Assembly: GCA_964344305.1 (NCBI GenBank)
Contig: CAYFMT010000003.1
Location: 62,001 to 126,000 of the forward strand
Source of the DNA: JABMOV01 sp964344305
Lineage (GTDB): Bacteria > Fidelibacterota > Marinisomatia > Marinisomatales > JABMOV01
Reading direction: 5' to 3'
Length of the DNA: 64,000 bases
Part shown: positions 19,231 through 28,661 of the stretch, in pieces
Layout of the letters: each line of letters begins with the position of its first letter
How positions within the stretch are numbered: the stretch's first letter is position 1
Position numbers and translations under genes: made by a program
Notes under the pieces: model-generated
What the model was told of the DNA's origin: nothing
What the model saw: the letters and a program-made list of their open reading frames with translations, nothing else
Database searches by the model: none

Positions 19231-20253
19231 CTATAATGTGATTTGGAACGATAATTGTTGAACACTGTCAAAGATACCGAATGGTGTGAACGCATAATCA
19301 ATTCCAATGCCTGTATCTTTTCTTGCTACCTTGAAACCCACACCATATGTGAGACCACGTTCATCATAATTGCCGTAATAGCCTGTACGCAAATACAGAA
19401 TACTCAAAGGATTGTATTCAATACCGATATGGGTCCTTTCGGAATAGGATCTGGGATGAAGTGCATCCACGGATAGCATGAATTTTGAATCACGGTTCAA
19501 TGGTGACTTAAGAAATGATAAAAATATAAAATCAGATAAGTCAATGGATGCACCAATGGAGAATGTTAATGGAAGTTGAAATCCTTCTGTCTGGTATTTG
19601 ATCTCCTGTGAGAAATTTCTTACCATCATCCCGAAGGAAAAATCGTTCCAACCAGTTTCATAAAGCGTTCCAAAATCATACGCTAATGTGGATGCCCAGT
19701 TACGAATAACCTGATTGGTGGTATCCGTTTCAGGAACAACACTTCTGCCAAGATACTGATACGTGGATTTAATATGACCGCCAATTGAAAATTTATCTGA
19801 AAGTGACCTGGCATATCCCACACCCACAGCCAGAGCTGTTGGCTCAAAGATTTCTGTATCAATGTATCCCGGTTCATTGTTCCACACCATGGTTCCCTGA
19901 ACCTCGCCGTAATCCACTGACTGAACACTCAATGCAAATACGCCGAAATATCCATTATTGGGAGCAAAACCAACGCTTGCGGTGATATGGTTAATCCCAG
20001 CAATGAATTGATTCTGGCTGAAATTGGCAGATAACAGTTGTGTTGATCTGGCCATTCCAGCAGGATTAAAAAATACGGCATTGGATTGACCTTTCATGGT
20101 GGTCATTGCTTCACCCATCCCCGTTGCTCGAGCATCAGAGGCTACACTCAGGAATTGAAATCCTGTTTGAGCCAGTTTGATATCTTCCGACAGACCAATA
20201 GACAGGACGCTTAGTAGGATGAACCCATTTTTAAATATCTGTTTAGTGATCAT
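19231..20253 (-). CDS. PorV/PorQ-family outer-membrane barrel protein
   Basis: 340 residues with a signal peptide. The N-terminus carries the PorV/PorQ family signature: GFQFLSVASDARATGMGEA, then SNAVFFNPAGMA. Repeated amphipathic strands and a last-strand end (QQLSFQITL) indicate a beta-barrel. In type IX secretion, PorV shuttles cargo from the translocon to the attachment complex. In other FCB phyla this family is larger, so a housekeeping PorV role is not proven. Its place inside a TonB/secreted-protein operon suggests service to the proteins encoded beside it. It is 3 bases downstream of the small lipoprotein gene and 10 bases upstream of the TIG lipoprotein start. Confidence 0.8.
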   Translation of the reverse strand: MITKQIFKNGFILLSVLSIGLSEDIKLAQTGFQFLSVASDARATGMGEAMTTMKGQSNAVFFNPAGMARSTQLLSANFSQNQFIAGINHITASVGFAPNNGYFGVFALSVQSVDYGEVQGTMVWNNEPGYIDTEIFEPTALAVGVGYARSLSDKFSIGGHIKSTYQYLGRSVVPETDTTNQVIRNWASTLAYDFGTLYETGWNDFSFGMMVRNFSQEIKYQTEGFQLPLTFSIGASIDLSDFIFLSFLKSPLNRDSKFMLSVDALHPRSYSERTHIGIEYNPLSILYLRTGYYGNYDERGLTYGVGFKVARKDTGIGIDYAFTPFGIFDSVQQLSFQITL

Positions 20254-20256
20254 AGC

Positions 20257-20799
20257 TTATTCCTTATTGAGTATAACCATTGCGAAACCGGAAGCATTCT
20301 CCATGATGAACTCAGTGAGATAATATCCTGTCGTGAGAGTATATTCCTGTCTGAATGCAATGTCTTCACTGCAATCAGCGACAGTTTCCAGATCCATCGC
20401 CATGTTTGTTACATCTGCAATTGTGTTATCGGCATCCCTTAGATTTATCTTCAGGTTTTTATTTGTATAAACAACATAATCACCTGCGGAAGATATCTGA
20501 ATCACCGAATAACTGGTATCTGCACTTTTCGATACTTTAATCAACGTATCCGGGTAAAAAAGAATTTCAGCATTCCACGCTATTAAGGAATCGATCCTCT
20601 CAGCGTTCCCGGTCCCAGAAGCATTGAGTGACAGTGAATCTTCCAATGCCAGTGATGGGAATTGATTAAAGGTGGTATCTGCCATGAACACGCCACACGC
20701 AGCACCATCCATTTCAGAAATCTCGTAGTCCTCATCCATATAATTATCACAGGAAATGATTAGCAAAGCTCCAATGATAATGTAACCTATGTACTTCAT
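20257..20799 (-). CDS. Small lipoprotein of unknown function
   Basis: 180 residues. It starts with a lipoprotein signal (MKYIGYIIIGALLIISC, lipobox LIISC). I recognise no domain. The mature part is acidic and Ser/Thr-rich, with likely beta strands and three further Cys (CGVF, DCSEDI and the lipidated Cys). The ribosome site AAAGGA precedes the ATG. It sits between the secreted protein at 20812 (12 bases) and the PorV-like gene (3 bases), so it belongs to the same transcript. Confidence 0.65.
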   Translation of the reverse strand: MKYIGYIIIGALLIISCDNYMDEDYEISEMDGAACGVFMADTTFNQFPSLALEDSLSLNASGTGNAERIDSLIAWNAEILFYPDTLIKVSKSADTSYSVIQISSAGDYVVYTNKNLKINLRDADNTIADVTNMAMDLETVADCSEDIAFRQEYTLTTGYYLTEFIMENASGFAMVILNKE

Positions 20800-20811
20800 A
20801 CTTCTTTTCCT

Positions 20812-22884
20812 TTATCGGATAACGATGAATTTTTTAATTCCGGTGGACCCTTTTTCCACAAACTCTCCTGTTTTCCAGTCCGTGAAATCATCCAGCACTT
20901 CGAAATGGGCAATATATAATCCTGACACCACCACCTGTCTTGAGGATGTAATGCTATTCCAGGCTTCATCGCCGCTTCCATCGGTATGATCTATGGTATA
21001 AACCAGATCACCTCTTTCGGTAAATATCTTGATTCGGCAGGTGGGTGGAATATCCAGGAACATAATACGGTCAGGACCTCCATCCCCGTACTGTAAATCC
21101 CTTGCCTTAATATTGTAAGGATTGGGAACAATCCGAATCCTGTCAAGAGTACCGGGTTGACGTTTCAGGAATGCAGGTGTATTTGTTCGTGTATAAAACA
21201 GGCTGCTCTCCATGGGTGTGCCAGGTGAGACATCATTCAATGAACCATCACTTACAGTTGTGACATAGTAATAATAATCAAAGCCACGGATAGCCGATCG
21301 ATCCTCGTAAATGGTTTCTCCAGGACCCAGCTCAGCAATGAGTTCAAATGTTGTATCCGGTACATGAATGGCCCTATACACATTGTACTCTGCAAAGGAT
21401 GGATAGCTTTCGGCTGTGGCACTCCATTCAAGAATAATTCTGTCACCTCCTGAAGTAACCTGGAACAGATCAGGCGGAGGTGGTTCATGGGGCACATTGG
21501 ATCCAGACTGCCATAGATCGTATGTATTCTGGGCACGTGTAAATGCCTGAAACAGAGAATCCTTTCCGGACATGACCAATTCATTTTTCTGTGTATTGCT
21601 GATAGCACCGCTAAGCCAATCGGCACCAACGGAATAATGTTTATCCCTGGACAAGCCGGCAACAGCCTCCACGGTCACAATGACAATACTATCCCCTGGT
21701 GCCATATCATATGGACCGTACCCTCTACCCAGTGAATATCCTCCACCGGTGGATCCAAACTCATCTGCGTTGTCATCACCCACTTCCTCGGCATGACTCA
21801 AATTTGGGTGACCGGAACTCATGAGCAGGTATTCATCTGTCATTTTAGCCGCATTCAGGTGATTATTTCCGGAATTATAAGGACCATCTGAATCAGGGTA
21901 AGGAGTGGATGTAGGTTGATTTGGATCGTTGGAATGATCAGAAGGAGATACATCTGCATGAATAGTCATGACACCTACAAATTGTGAAGCCCCTAGTCGA
22001 CCATCTCCTCCTGTATTTATATTTGGCGCTCCAATATTATCCCCGGAGCCGCTCCAACCTGAATGCAATCCATGCCAGGCGTAGGATGCCCTGAATGGAA
22101 CCGATGTTCCTGCAGCATAATTACCATTTTCACCAATGACTTCATTCATGGTATTCCGACCCCAGGTGGCATTCTGCGGCATCCAGTAATACCCGTAAGA
22201 ACAGGCTTCCTTGGTCATGGCATATCGTTCCTGCCAGAAAATGTACACATCATCCAGCGTTAGACTGTGTGTGCTTCCACTAGTATTATATACACCGGTA
22301 TTCTTAAACACATATTCCACGATATAATAATTGTCATGATAGGGTTGACTATAGGCATGGACTTTCCGGGTCATTGTGATACCCGTACTTGTGTTCAATG
22401 TGTTAATGATCATTCTGTCACCGGGAATGTTTTCATTCACATCATCTACCAGATCCGTGTAATCCAGTTCTGAGGCAGGCAGACCATCCACGTACACTTG
22501 AGGGCGGGGATATCGCGCTACCAAACGAAAATCTGTTGGCATGAACTCTGACAATTCATCCAGAACCCTGGGACCTACATGAACCACTTTGTATTCATAT
22601 TGTATCCCTGCAACAGGGTCGTTGTAATTCTTTGTCCCTATCCATAAGGCTTTCGCCGCTTTTACATCCTGATACCGAAATTGAGCCGGCCACATGAGAC
22701 CATCCTGCTGATCAGGAATGAGATGACGGCGTCCCACTTCTATTTCACAGCCACCGCTGCTGAACCAGTCATGCAGCTGTCCAACAGATATCCAGCGGGA
22801 TTCATCTGCCATGAGGATTGATGCTACCATGAGGAATAGGAGAATGGATAATCTTTTCATGTTTTTCATTGGGGTTACTTTCAT
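20812..22884 (-). CDS. Secreted protein, paralogue of 12780-14894, with FN3 domain and variant C-terminal domain
   Basis: 690 residues from 22884; starts at 22869 or 22860 are also possible, and the latter gives the cleanest signal peptide (MKRLSILLFLMVASILMA). It has the same architecture as 12780-14894: an unrecognised 450-residue region, an FN3-like domain (about 475-570, FDYYYYVTTVSDGS), and a C-terminal domain opening RIVPNPYNI and ending KKFIVIR. The two paralogues share many short blocks but differ widely elsewhere, so the duplication is old. The gene begins 8 bases after the stop of the TonB receptor at 22893, the same pairing as in the other half of the operon. Confidence 0.75.
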   Translation of the reverse strand: MKVTPMKNMKRLSILLFLMVASILMADESRWISVGQLHDWFSSGGCEIEVGRRHLIPDQQDGLMWPAQFRYQDVKAAKALWIGTKNYNDPVAGIQYEYKVVHVGPRVLDELSEFMPTDFRLVARYPRPQVYVDGLPASELDYTDLVDDVNENIPGDRMIINTLNTSTGITMTRKVHAYSQPYHDNYYIVEYVFKNTGVYNTSGSTHSLTLDDVYIFWQERYAMTKEACSYGYYWMPQNATWGRNTMNEVIGENGNYAAGTSVPFRASYAWHGLHSGWSGSGDNIGAPNINTGGDGRLGASQFVGVMTIHADVSPSDHSNDPNQPTSTPYPDSDGPYNSGNNHLNAAKMTDEYLLMSSGHPNLSHAEEVGDDNADEFGSTGGGYSLGRGYGPYDMAPGDSIVIVTVEAVAGLSRDKHYSVGADWLSGAISNTQKNELVMSGKDSLFQAFTRAQNTYDLWQSGSNVPHEPPPPDLFQVTSGGDRIILEWSATAESYPSFAEYNVYRAIHVPDTTFELIAELGPGETIYEDRSAIRGFDYYYYVTTVSDGSLNDVSPGTPMESSLFYTRTNTPAFLKRQPGTLDRIRIVPNPYNIKARDLQYGDGGPDRIMFLDIPPTCRIKIFTERGDLVYTIDHTDGSGDEAWNSITSSRQVVVSGLYIAHFEVLDDFTDWKTGEFVEKGSTGIKKFIVIR

Positions 22885-22892
22885 GATAGACT

Positions 22893-25800
22893 CTAAAAAT
22901 TGTACGTGAAGTTGATTCCGAAGAAAATATCCCTGGGATACAGGAAAGTAAAGTATGTCTGATTTGGCATGTCAATATATGCTTTAGTTTCCAGCACTTC
23001 ATCAACAAAAGAATCTTTCGCTTCTACCCAGGTCCCATTTGAATACTGGTAGTACGTCTCTTCGGTTTGATCCCAGTAAAGTGCTCGTTCATTTGGTGAA
23101 CTGAGGTTCACAACATTGGGGACAGATTCTATGGGTTGAAATGCCACATCTTCATCACGAACATCGCCCGGTTGATCTTCTCCAGGAATATTACCGTACC
23201 CTAGATCATCTCCCTTGGAAGCTGGAAGATGTAATGATTGCATATAGAAATCATAATCATAGCTGTCTTCAAATGATTCTCTGGAAAACTGTTTGAGGTT
23301 GAGCACGTTGTTCACTTCAGCAAAAAGCTTGACCGAGAAATTCTTCAATCTCAATACACGCGATACCTTCAAGTCCAATCCATAGGAATCTTTCCACTGA
23401 AGATTGTACTGAATTCCACGGATATTATTTGGGTTGTAGGTGAACCAGGACCCACTTGTCCAACGACCAATGAAGTTTGCATTCCACTCTGCCAGTGGAC
23501 GGAATCCGGCAATCTGAGGTCCAAAGTCTGATGGGGTAAAGAATGTGACATAGCTTTTTGCTCTTGGAATGGGCAATGGCTTGGCTTGATAGGAATTATT
23601 CTTTTCATAATCCGCTTGATCGCTTGGATTCTGGTAGACTCGACCCAAATCAAAATACCCTGATGTAGAAACGCGGTACTCGTAATTCACCATACCTGTA
23701 AACCAGTCACCAAATCTCTTACTCAATTCCACTTCAAATCCGCGAATATCCTCATACAGATTATTCGTCATGACGTAAGAATTGATCTTGCCGTCTGAGC
23801 TGATGATCCGTGTCCAGTCCTGCTCATTAGATACATCTTTATAATAGGCTGATAGATGCAGCAGGTACATATCCGAAAAAGCTCTGTCAAAACCAAGTTC
23901 ATATGAAATGGTCTGAGCAGGATCAAGGCTTGGGTTTCCAAGATAGGAAATGGCGCCTACGCTGTTACGTTGTATACGATACGCTGCTTCTGATGTTGGA
24001 GATTGATTGTAGTGTCCATAATTAAAATACAATTTTGATACATCTGTTAAAGGATGTGATATAGCCAGACGAGGACTCAAAGTTGTAACGGGATCCGCTT
24101 TCTTTGCATAGTCGGAATTCCACACATCATCCTCATCATAATAATAGAAATCCTTGTCAAAATTCTCGAATGTGAACCACTTTCCACTTGGATTGTAATA
24201 TTCACCATTCAACCCAAGAATGGCTACCAGTCCTCGGAATTCTATTTTGTCCTGGATATAAGTATTCAATCGATTCGGATTCACCGAAAATTCAGACCAT
24301 CTATTACCTTCGGGCAGGACTTTATTGATTGACCCAAATTTCATGTCGATATTGTAAGAAATGAATTCAAATCCAGCCTTGATCTGATTGTTGGGTGTGA
24401 TTTGATTTGTATAATCCCCTGCCAAGCTCACTGAAGATACTTCCGTGGAGTCCCTTGCAGTGGAAATGGGGCCACCCAGAGTGATTCCTCCATCCACGCT
24501 TGAGAGGAATTCCTGCTCAAACCCAAATGGTTGCTCATCGAGGGAAAATCCTGGGAATATTTCTGTCAGATCTACTGTATTCCTGAAACGTCCCGGACCG
24601 GTTCGATAGGAGTTAAACGTTCGTTGAAGCCGAACCTCGTAAAAACTTTTCGAGGTGAGAATATGAGATAGTGTTACCCCGTAAGTGGAGTTAAAACGTT
24701 CCGTTTCAGAATAATAGTCATTGGTAAAAATTCTCCATGGAACCGTAAACCCAGTACGATCCGTAATGCTTGCAACTCCAGATACTGATGTGAAATATGA
24801 GGTCCCCCCGGTGCGGGAAGCATTGGTAGCCGTTAACCCATTCCATAGTGCGGATACGGATAGTTTCATGTTATCAGAAATATCTGATGTAAGCTTCAAC
24901 ACATTGCCATAGGAATTCAAACCATCTGTTGAAAGCGGAAACAGGTATTGAGTGGATTCCTGGATTCGGGAATAATAGAATCGAAGATTACCCAACATGG
25001 GACCGATAACAGGAATAGGACCGCCAAACCCAAAATCCATATTGATATCAGGTTTATGGATATTCCCATCCTTTCGGTATTGCCATTCGAAAATTCGTTT
25101 TGCAGCCGCTGGTGTTAAATCGTTGGTTGGATCATCATCTGACAACGTAGCCTGCGAGATAGCTATCCACCCATCGAAAGAGGTGAATTGTCGTTCATCG
25201 TATTCATCCCAGTTTGCGTTGGATGAACCATACCAGGCAGTAGAATCACTTAAATAAGGATATAGCCAGAATGAATTGGCACTGTAAACGGATTCTCCAA
25301 AATGTTTCGCTGCAGGTGGGCTGTATTTATAGGTGAATGTACCAGAATACCTATCTGGATCCCCTTCTTTTGCCACCACATTGATAATTCCACCACGTAC
25401 ATTGCTGTATTCAGCATTAAACCCACCGGTTTGTACAGATACCTCCTGAATGGAGCTCAAGGGAATCCCTGTTACTGGTGCATCATTTCGTGCATCCCTG
25501 AGGGCAACACCATCCAGCATGAGCATGGTTTGATCAGAACCGCTTCCGCGAATACCAAGAGAAGATGTGATCCCTGCTTTCAACCCAACTACCTGGCCCA
25601 GACTTGAGACTGGCAATTCCTCAATTTCATCTCCCGTAACACTGAGTTGACTTGCAGCAACATCCACTTTGATGACTCTATTTTGTGCAATGACTTCAAC
25701 ACCTTCACCTTCAAGAATCTCTGTTTCAAGTGGCACGTCAATTGAGGTGGTTAAATCGATCTCAACACGGACTTCTTTTACGGTTGTACGCTTGTAACCG

Positions 25801-26036
25801 ATCATGGATACCGTGAGGTCATAATCACCGGGAGGAACATTTAAAATGGTATAATATCCTTCTATATCCGTAGCCGTACCCAAATACGTATCTGTTACAA
25901 CGATATTTACACCTGCCAGACCTTCACCGGTTTGTGCATCTGTAATTCGTCCCGAAATTTTTCCGGTAGTACCGGCCAGAAGTATGGATGAAAGAAGTAA
26001 AAAGTAAGCGAAAAACGAAATTCTATTTTTTGTCAT
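22893..26036 (-). CDS. TonB-dependent outer-membrane receptor, first gene of a seven-gene operon
   Basis: 1,047 residues from the ATG at 26036 (MTKNRISFFAYFLLLSSILL), favoured over 26048 because a GGA-rich stretch precedes it. The order is: signal peptide; carboxypeptidase-regulatory-like domain (GRITDAQTGEGLAGVNIVV, TDIEGYYTILNVPPGDYDL); plug (VSSLGQVVGLKAGITSSLGI, EVSVQTGGFNAEYSNVRGG); and a barrel ending in Phe (FFGINFTYNF). It is paralogous to 14894-17908, with shared stretches such as KLYFNYGHYNQSP/KLFFNYGHFYSEP. A candidate promoter lies at 26107-26135. Being first, it probably sets expression of the whole set. Confidence 0.87.
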   Translation of the reverse strand: MTKNRISFFAYFLLLSSILLAGTTGKISGRITDAQTGEGLAGVNIVVTDTYLGTATDIEGYYTILNVPPGDYDLTVSMIGYKRTTVKEVRVEIDLTTSIDVPLETEILEGEGVEVIAQNRVIKVDVAASQLSVTGDEIEELPVSSLGQVVGLKAGITSSLGIRGSGSDQTMLMLDGVALRDARNDAPVTGIPLSSIQEVSVQTGGFNAEYSNVRGGIINVVAKEGDPDRYSGTFTYKYSPPAAKHFGESVYSANSFWLYPYLSDSTAWYGSSNANWDEYDERQFTSFDGWIAISQATLSDDDPTNDLTPAAAKRIFEWQYRKDGNIHKPDINMDFGFGGPIPVIGPMLGNLRFYYSRIQESTQYLFPLSTDGLNSYGNVLKLTSDISDNMKLSVSALWNGLTATNASRTGGTSYFTSVSGVASITDRTGFTVPWRIFTNDYYSETERFNSTYGVTLSHILTSKSFYEVRLQRTFNSYRTGPGRFRNTVDLTEIFPGFSLDEQPFGFEQEFLSSVDGGITLGGPISTARDSTEVSSVSLAGDYTNQITPNNQIKAGFEFISYNIDMKFGSINKVLPEGNRWSEFSVNPNRLNTYIQDKIEFRGLVAILGLNGEYYNPSGKWFTFENFDKDFYYYDEDDVWNSDYAKKADPVTTLSPRLAISHPLTDVSKLYFNYGHYNQSPTSEAAYRIQRNSVGAISYLGNPSLDPAQTISYELGFDRAFSDMYLLHLSAYYKDVSNEQDWTRIISSDGKINSYVMTNNLYEDIRGFEVELSKRFGDWFTGMVNYEYRVSTSGYFDLGRVYQNPSDQADYEKNNSYQAKPLPIPRAKSYVTFFTPSDFGPQIAGFRPLAEWNANFIGRWTSGSWFTYNPNNIRGIQYNLQWKDSYGLDLKVSRVLRLKNFSVKLFAEVNNVLNLKQFSRESFEDSYDYDFYMQSLHLPASKGDDLGYGNIPGEDQPGDVRDEDVAFQPIESVPNVVNLSSPNERALYWDQTEETYYQYSNGTWVEAKDSFVDEVLETKAYIDMPNQTYFTFLYPRDIFFGINFTYNF

Positions 26037-26106
26037 AGGACATTCCATGCTTTTATTAGAATTGTGTTAGAGGAAGTTTTTATGAAATTGCCTGATAAAT
26101 TTGTTG

Positions 26107-26135
26107 AAAATACCCAACCGAACCACAAATTTCAA
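26107..26135 (-). promoter_or_regulatory. Candidate promoter of the TonB/PorV operon
   Basis: On the minus strand, TTGAAA (26135-26130) and TATTTT (26112-26107) are 17 bases apart. This would put the transcript start near 26100, about 65 bases before the ATG at 26036. It lies in the 137-bp gap after the DUF1460 gene. Sequence match only. Confidence 0.4.
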
Positions 26136-26173
26136 GACAATGAGTTCTGATTTGATATAATCCGATTTCATGG

Positions 26174-27010
26174 TTAATCCATTTCTTGAAATGAATAAAT
26201 CATTACCCCATCAAATAGTGGACCCTCCTGAGTGAAGTAGTAGTCCATGAAAGGTAGCTTTACAGTTTCCCCAGCTGTAGATGAGGCATGCAATACGTAC
26301 TTTTTATCAATGATCATACCCTCATGGGCAATAAGAATTCCTTTATCCATATACGACGTTCGTACGAATGCCACCCCACAAACCTTAGGTAGTCGTGAAA
26401 GCAAATCCTGATTAATGGATTTACTGGGGATGTAAAACGTATCCATGGGTTGTTCCCAGTCCAGCTTCAGAAATTCCGTATCATCCTTTTGCCTGTTCAG
26501 TGTAATCTGGACCGGTTTGAGTTTTGTATACGGCAACAGGGTTTCAGTGATATTTACGGTGTATGGATTATGGGATATCCGGTCCAGGGTATAATGCCAG
26601 CGAGACAAATAGGTTGGTTGCTTGAGACCAACCGGGTCTGCCTTGTAGTGGATATCAATCATTCTCTCTTTTGCCTGATCCCAGGAATTACTGTGTGTAA
26701 ACGCCATACAGGTTAACACATGTCCGGTGCAATCCGATACATCCATCCGAATAATAGGGTCGGGGTCCGGCTCCACCTCTTCCCCCAGTTTGAAAATTTC
26801 ATAGGGTGTGCCTACACGCCACAGGGCAAATGCTCGCAATCGATCATGGTAATTAGGGAATGTTTCCTTGAATAGTGGTAATAATTCCGAAATCTCATCT
26901 TCTGTCAATGTGTAGGGTTTTGGCAGGGATGAAACCCACGTGTCGTCTGATTGTCCAATTAACAGTGACCCAAAAATGATTGTAGTAATTACTATGGTTC
27001 TTTTGCCCAT
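26174..27010 (-). CDS. DUF1460-family N-acetylmuramoyl-L-alanine amidase-like protein
   Basis: 278 residues with a signal peptide (MGKRTIVITTIIFGSLLIGQ). It matches the DUF1460 branch of the NlpC/P60 papain-like fold: a likely nucleophile in VSDCTGHVLTCMAF, the family block LSRWHYTLDRI, and a likely catalytic His in IAHEGMIIDKKYVLHASS. Characterised Bacteroidetes members cleave the sugar-peptide bond of peptidoglycan fragments. The site GGAGAAA precedes the ATG. It overlaps the upstream serine-hydrolase gene by 19 bases, so both are co-expressed, and the pair probably handles cell-wall peptides. Confidence 0.8.
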   Translation of the reverse strand: MGKRTIVITTIIFGSLLIGQSDDTWVSSLPKPYTLTEDEISELLPLFKETFPNYHDRLRAFALWRVGTPYEIFKLGEEVEPDPDPIIRMDVSDCTGHVLTCMAFTHSNSWDQAKERMIDIHYKADPVGLKQPTYLSRWHYTLDRISHNPYTVNITETLLPYTKLKPVQITLNRQKDDTEFLKLDWEQPMDTFYIPSKSINQDLLSRLPKVCGVAFVRTSYMDKGILIAHEGMIIDKKYVLHASSTAGETVKLPFMDYYFTQEGPLFDGVMIYSFQEMD

Positions 27011-28194
27011 CTATTTCTCCATTTCAGGTTGGGGTTTTGTTTTTCAAACCCAAGAGATTCATATACAGCAGAATGGATGCGCTGTCTCCAATCATAGTAT
27101 TTTGGTGATTTCCACGACCGATTAGGATGCACGGCATTGGTGAGAAGAATGACTATCACATCATTTTCAGGGTCGATCCACATGGAGGTTCCTGTGTACC
27201 CTGTGTGTCCAAAGCTCTTGTCGCTCAAATAAACACCGCCGGATGCTAAACCAGAGGGACTATCCCAGCCCAGACATCTGGAGCTGCCTTCCCGGACGTT
27301 GGCGCGCCTGGTAAACAAATCAATGGTTTCCGGTAGGAAAACGCTCGTTCTGCCACTTTCACCTCCCCGAAGCATCATTTTTGAATACCGATAGAGATCA
27401 TCTGCAGTGGAAAAAAGTCCAGCATGTCCAGTAACACCCCCCATGCTATGGGAGTTTTCATCGTGGACATACCCATGGATCAGTTCACTGGTGATGGCGC
27501 TGATTTCTGTTGGTACAATCCTGGATAACAAGATGGAATCGGGATAGATAGGAAAATACATGGTTCTATACATGCCTGCGGGACGAAAAATGTTTTGGGT
27601 TAGGTAGTCATCTAATGTCGTTCTCGAGACCTTCTCAACCAGTTTTCCCAGTGTGATAAAGCCAATGTCCGAATACACCGTCGAATCACCTGGAGAATAC
27701 ACAATTTCAGAATCCAGCACCGCTTTCAACCGATCCTGTGGGTCTCCATCCATTAGATAAAACTGCTTGAATGGTGGAAGTCCGGCTGTGTGGGTTAAAA
27801 GGTGACGAATGGTTATGTCCCGTTTATCTCCTTTTCGAAACTCCGGAATAAATTCCCGCACTGGATCATCCAGGTCGATAAATCCTTCTTCATACAACTT
27901 CATAACAGCAGATGTCGTACCCACAACCTTTGATATAGATGCGAGATCGAATATATCTGTGACCTGTGTGGGGACTGCTTTTTCGTAGGTATGGAAACCA
28001 AAGGAATTTTTATACAGGATTTCATCAGATGAACCTGCCACCAGAACAGCCCCTGGCCAGGCACTGTCTGCAACGGCATCCTCCATGAACTGATCCAGTA
28101 GTTTGGAGTCAATTTCTTCTGAACAAAGTAAAGAAAATGAGAGAACAAAAATCCCAGGGAAAGAAATAAGTTTGAGATATTTGGACAGGACCAT
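26992..28194 (-). CDS. Class C beta-lactamase-related serine hydrolase
   Basis: 400 residues with an N-terminal hydrophobic signal (KLISFPGIFVLSFSLLC). The beta-lactamase/DD-peptidase fold shows the S-x-x-K motif in LASISKVVGTT (about residue 86), the second motif as YSDIGF (Y-S-D in place of Y-x-N), and the third as GHTGYTGTSMW (H-T-G). The family covers penicillin-binding esterases and peptidoglycan DD-peptidases; H-T-G and Y-S-D are common in the non-lactamase branch. The C-terminal block (KSPKYYDWRQRIHSAV) is typical of members encoded near, or fused to, NagZ-type cell-wall recycling enzymes. It overlaps the DUF1460 gene. The divergent MORN lipoprotein starts 44 bases away. Confidence 0.82.
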   Translation of the reverse strand: MVLSKYLKLISFPGIFVLSFSLLCSEEIDSKLLDQFMEDAVADSAWPGAVLVAGSSDEILYKNSFGFHTYEKAVPTQVTDIFDLASISKVVGTTSAVMKLYEEGFIDLDDPVREFIPEFRKGDKRDITIRHLLTHTAGLPPFKQFYLMDGDPQDRLKAVLDSEIVYSPGDSTVYSDIGFITLGKLVEKVSRTTLDDYLTQNIFRPAGMYRTMYFPIYPDSILLSRIVPTEISAITSELIHGYVHDENSHSMGGVTGHAGLFSTADDLYRYSKMMLRGGESGRTSVFLPETIDLFTRRANVREGSSRCLGWDSPSGLASGGVYLSDKSFGHTGYTGTSMWIDPENDVIVILLTNAVHPNRSWKSPKYYDWRQRIHSAVYESLGFEKQNPNLKWRNRWAKEP

Positions 28195-28238
28195 AGTATT
28201 GTAATTTATTGTGAGAAAAAGATATAAAGACAGGAAAG

Positions 28239-28646
28239 ATGCGACTAAAAACTATTCTTCTATTCTTCTCCCTGATGGTTATTTCATGCTCCACAAAAGA
28301 AGCGGAAAACCGGGTAGTAGAGACGTCATATCCAGACGGAACTCCAAAGCTGGTTCGCGTGTGCTATCCGGACTCAGTTAGCTTTGTAGAAATAAACTAT
28401 TTCTATAACGGTATTAAAGAGAGGGAACGGACCCTAAAAAATGGGTACCCTCACGGTGCATGGAAAGAGTGGCATAAAAACGGTCAACTCAAGTTTGACA
28501 AATACTATAAAAATGGTGAGATGGATGGATCACAGAAAGCCTGGTATATGGATGGATCCATTTTCTTTGAGTCAATTTACGATAATGGATCCCTGCTTAA
28601 CCGGACCGTTTATAATCATGACGGATCCATTAGATCAACCAGGTAG
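28239..28646 (+). CDS. MORN_2 (YwqK-type) repeat lipoprotein
   Basis: 135 residues. A lipoprotein signal (MRLKTILLFFSLMVISC, lipobox VISC) is followed by MORN variant repeats: YPDGTPKLVRVCYPD, NGYPHGAWKEWHKNGQLKF, NGEMDGSQKAWYMDGSIFF and HDGSIRS. These short beta-hairpins form an elongated sheet; YwqK proteins are often labelled antitoxin-like, but function is rarely shown. No toxin gene is adjacent. The site AGGAAAG lies before the ATG. It converges on the esterase gene with only 15 bases between stops and no strong terminator. Confidence 0.78.
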   Translation: MRLKTILLFFSLMVISCSTKEAENRVVETSYPDGTPKLVRVCYPDSVSFVEINYFYNGIKERERTLKNGYPHGAWKEWHKNGQLKFDKYYKNGEMDGSQKAWYMDGSIFFESIYDNGSLLNRTVYNHDGSIRSTR

Positions 28647-28661
28647 CTGATTCAATATTAT

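Noticed and set aside
28239..28646. YwqK-type protein as part of a toxin-antitoxin pair
   Set aside because: The family name suggests antitoxin, but this copy is a lipoprotein and no toxin-like gene is adjacent.
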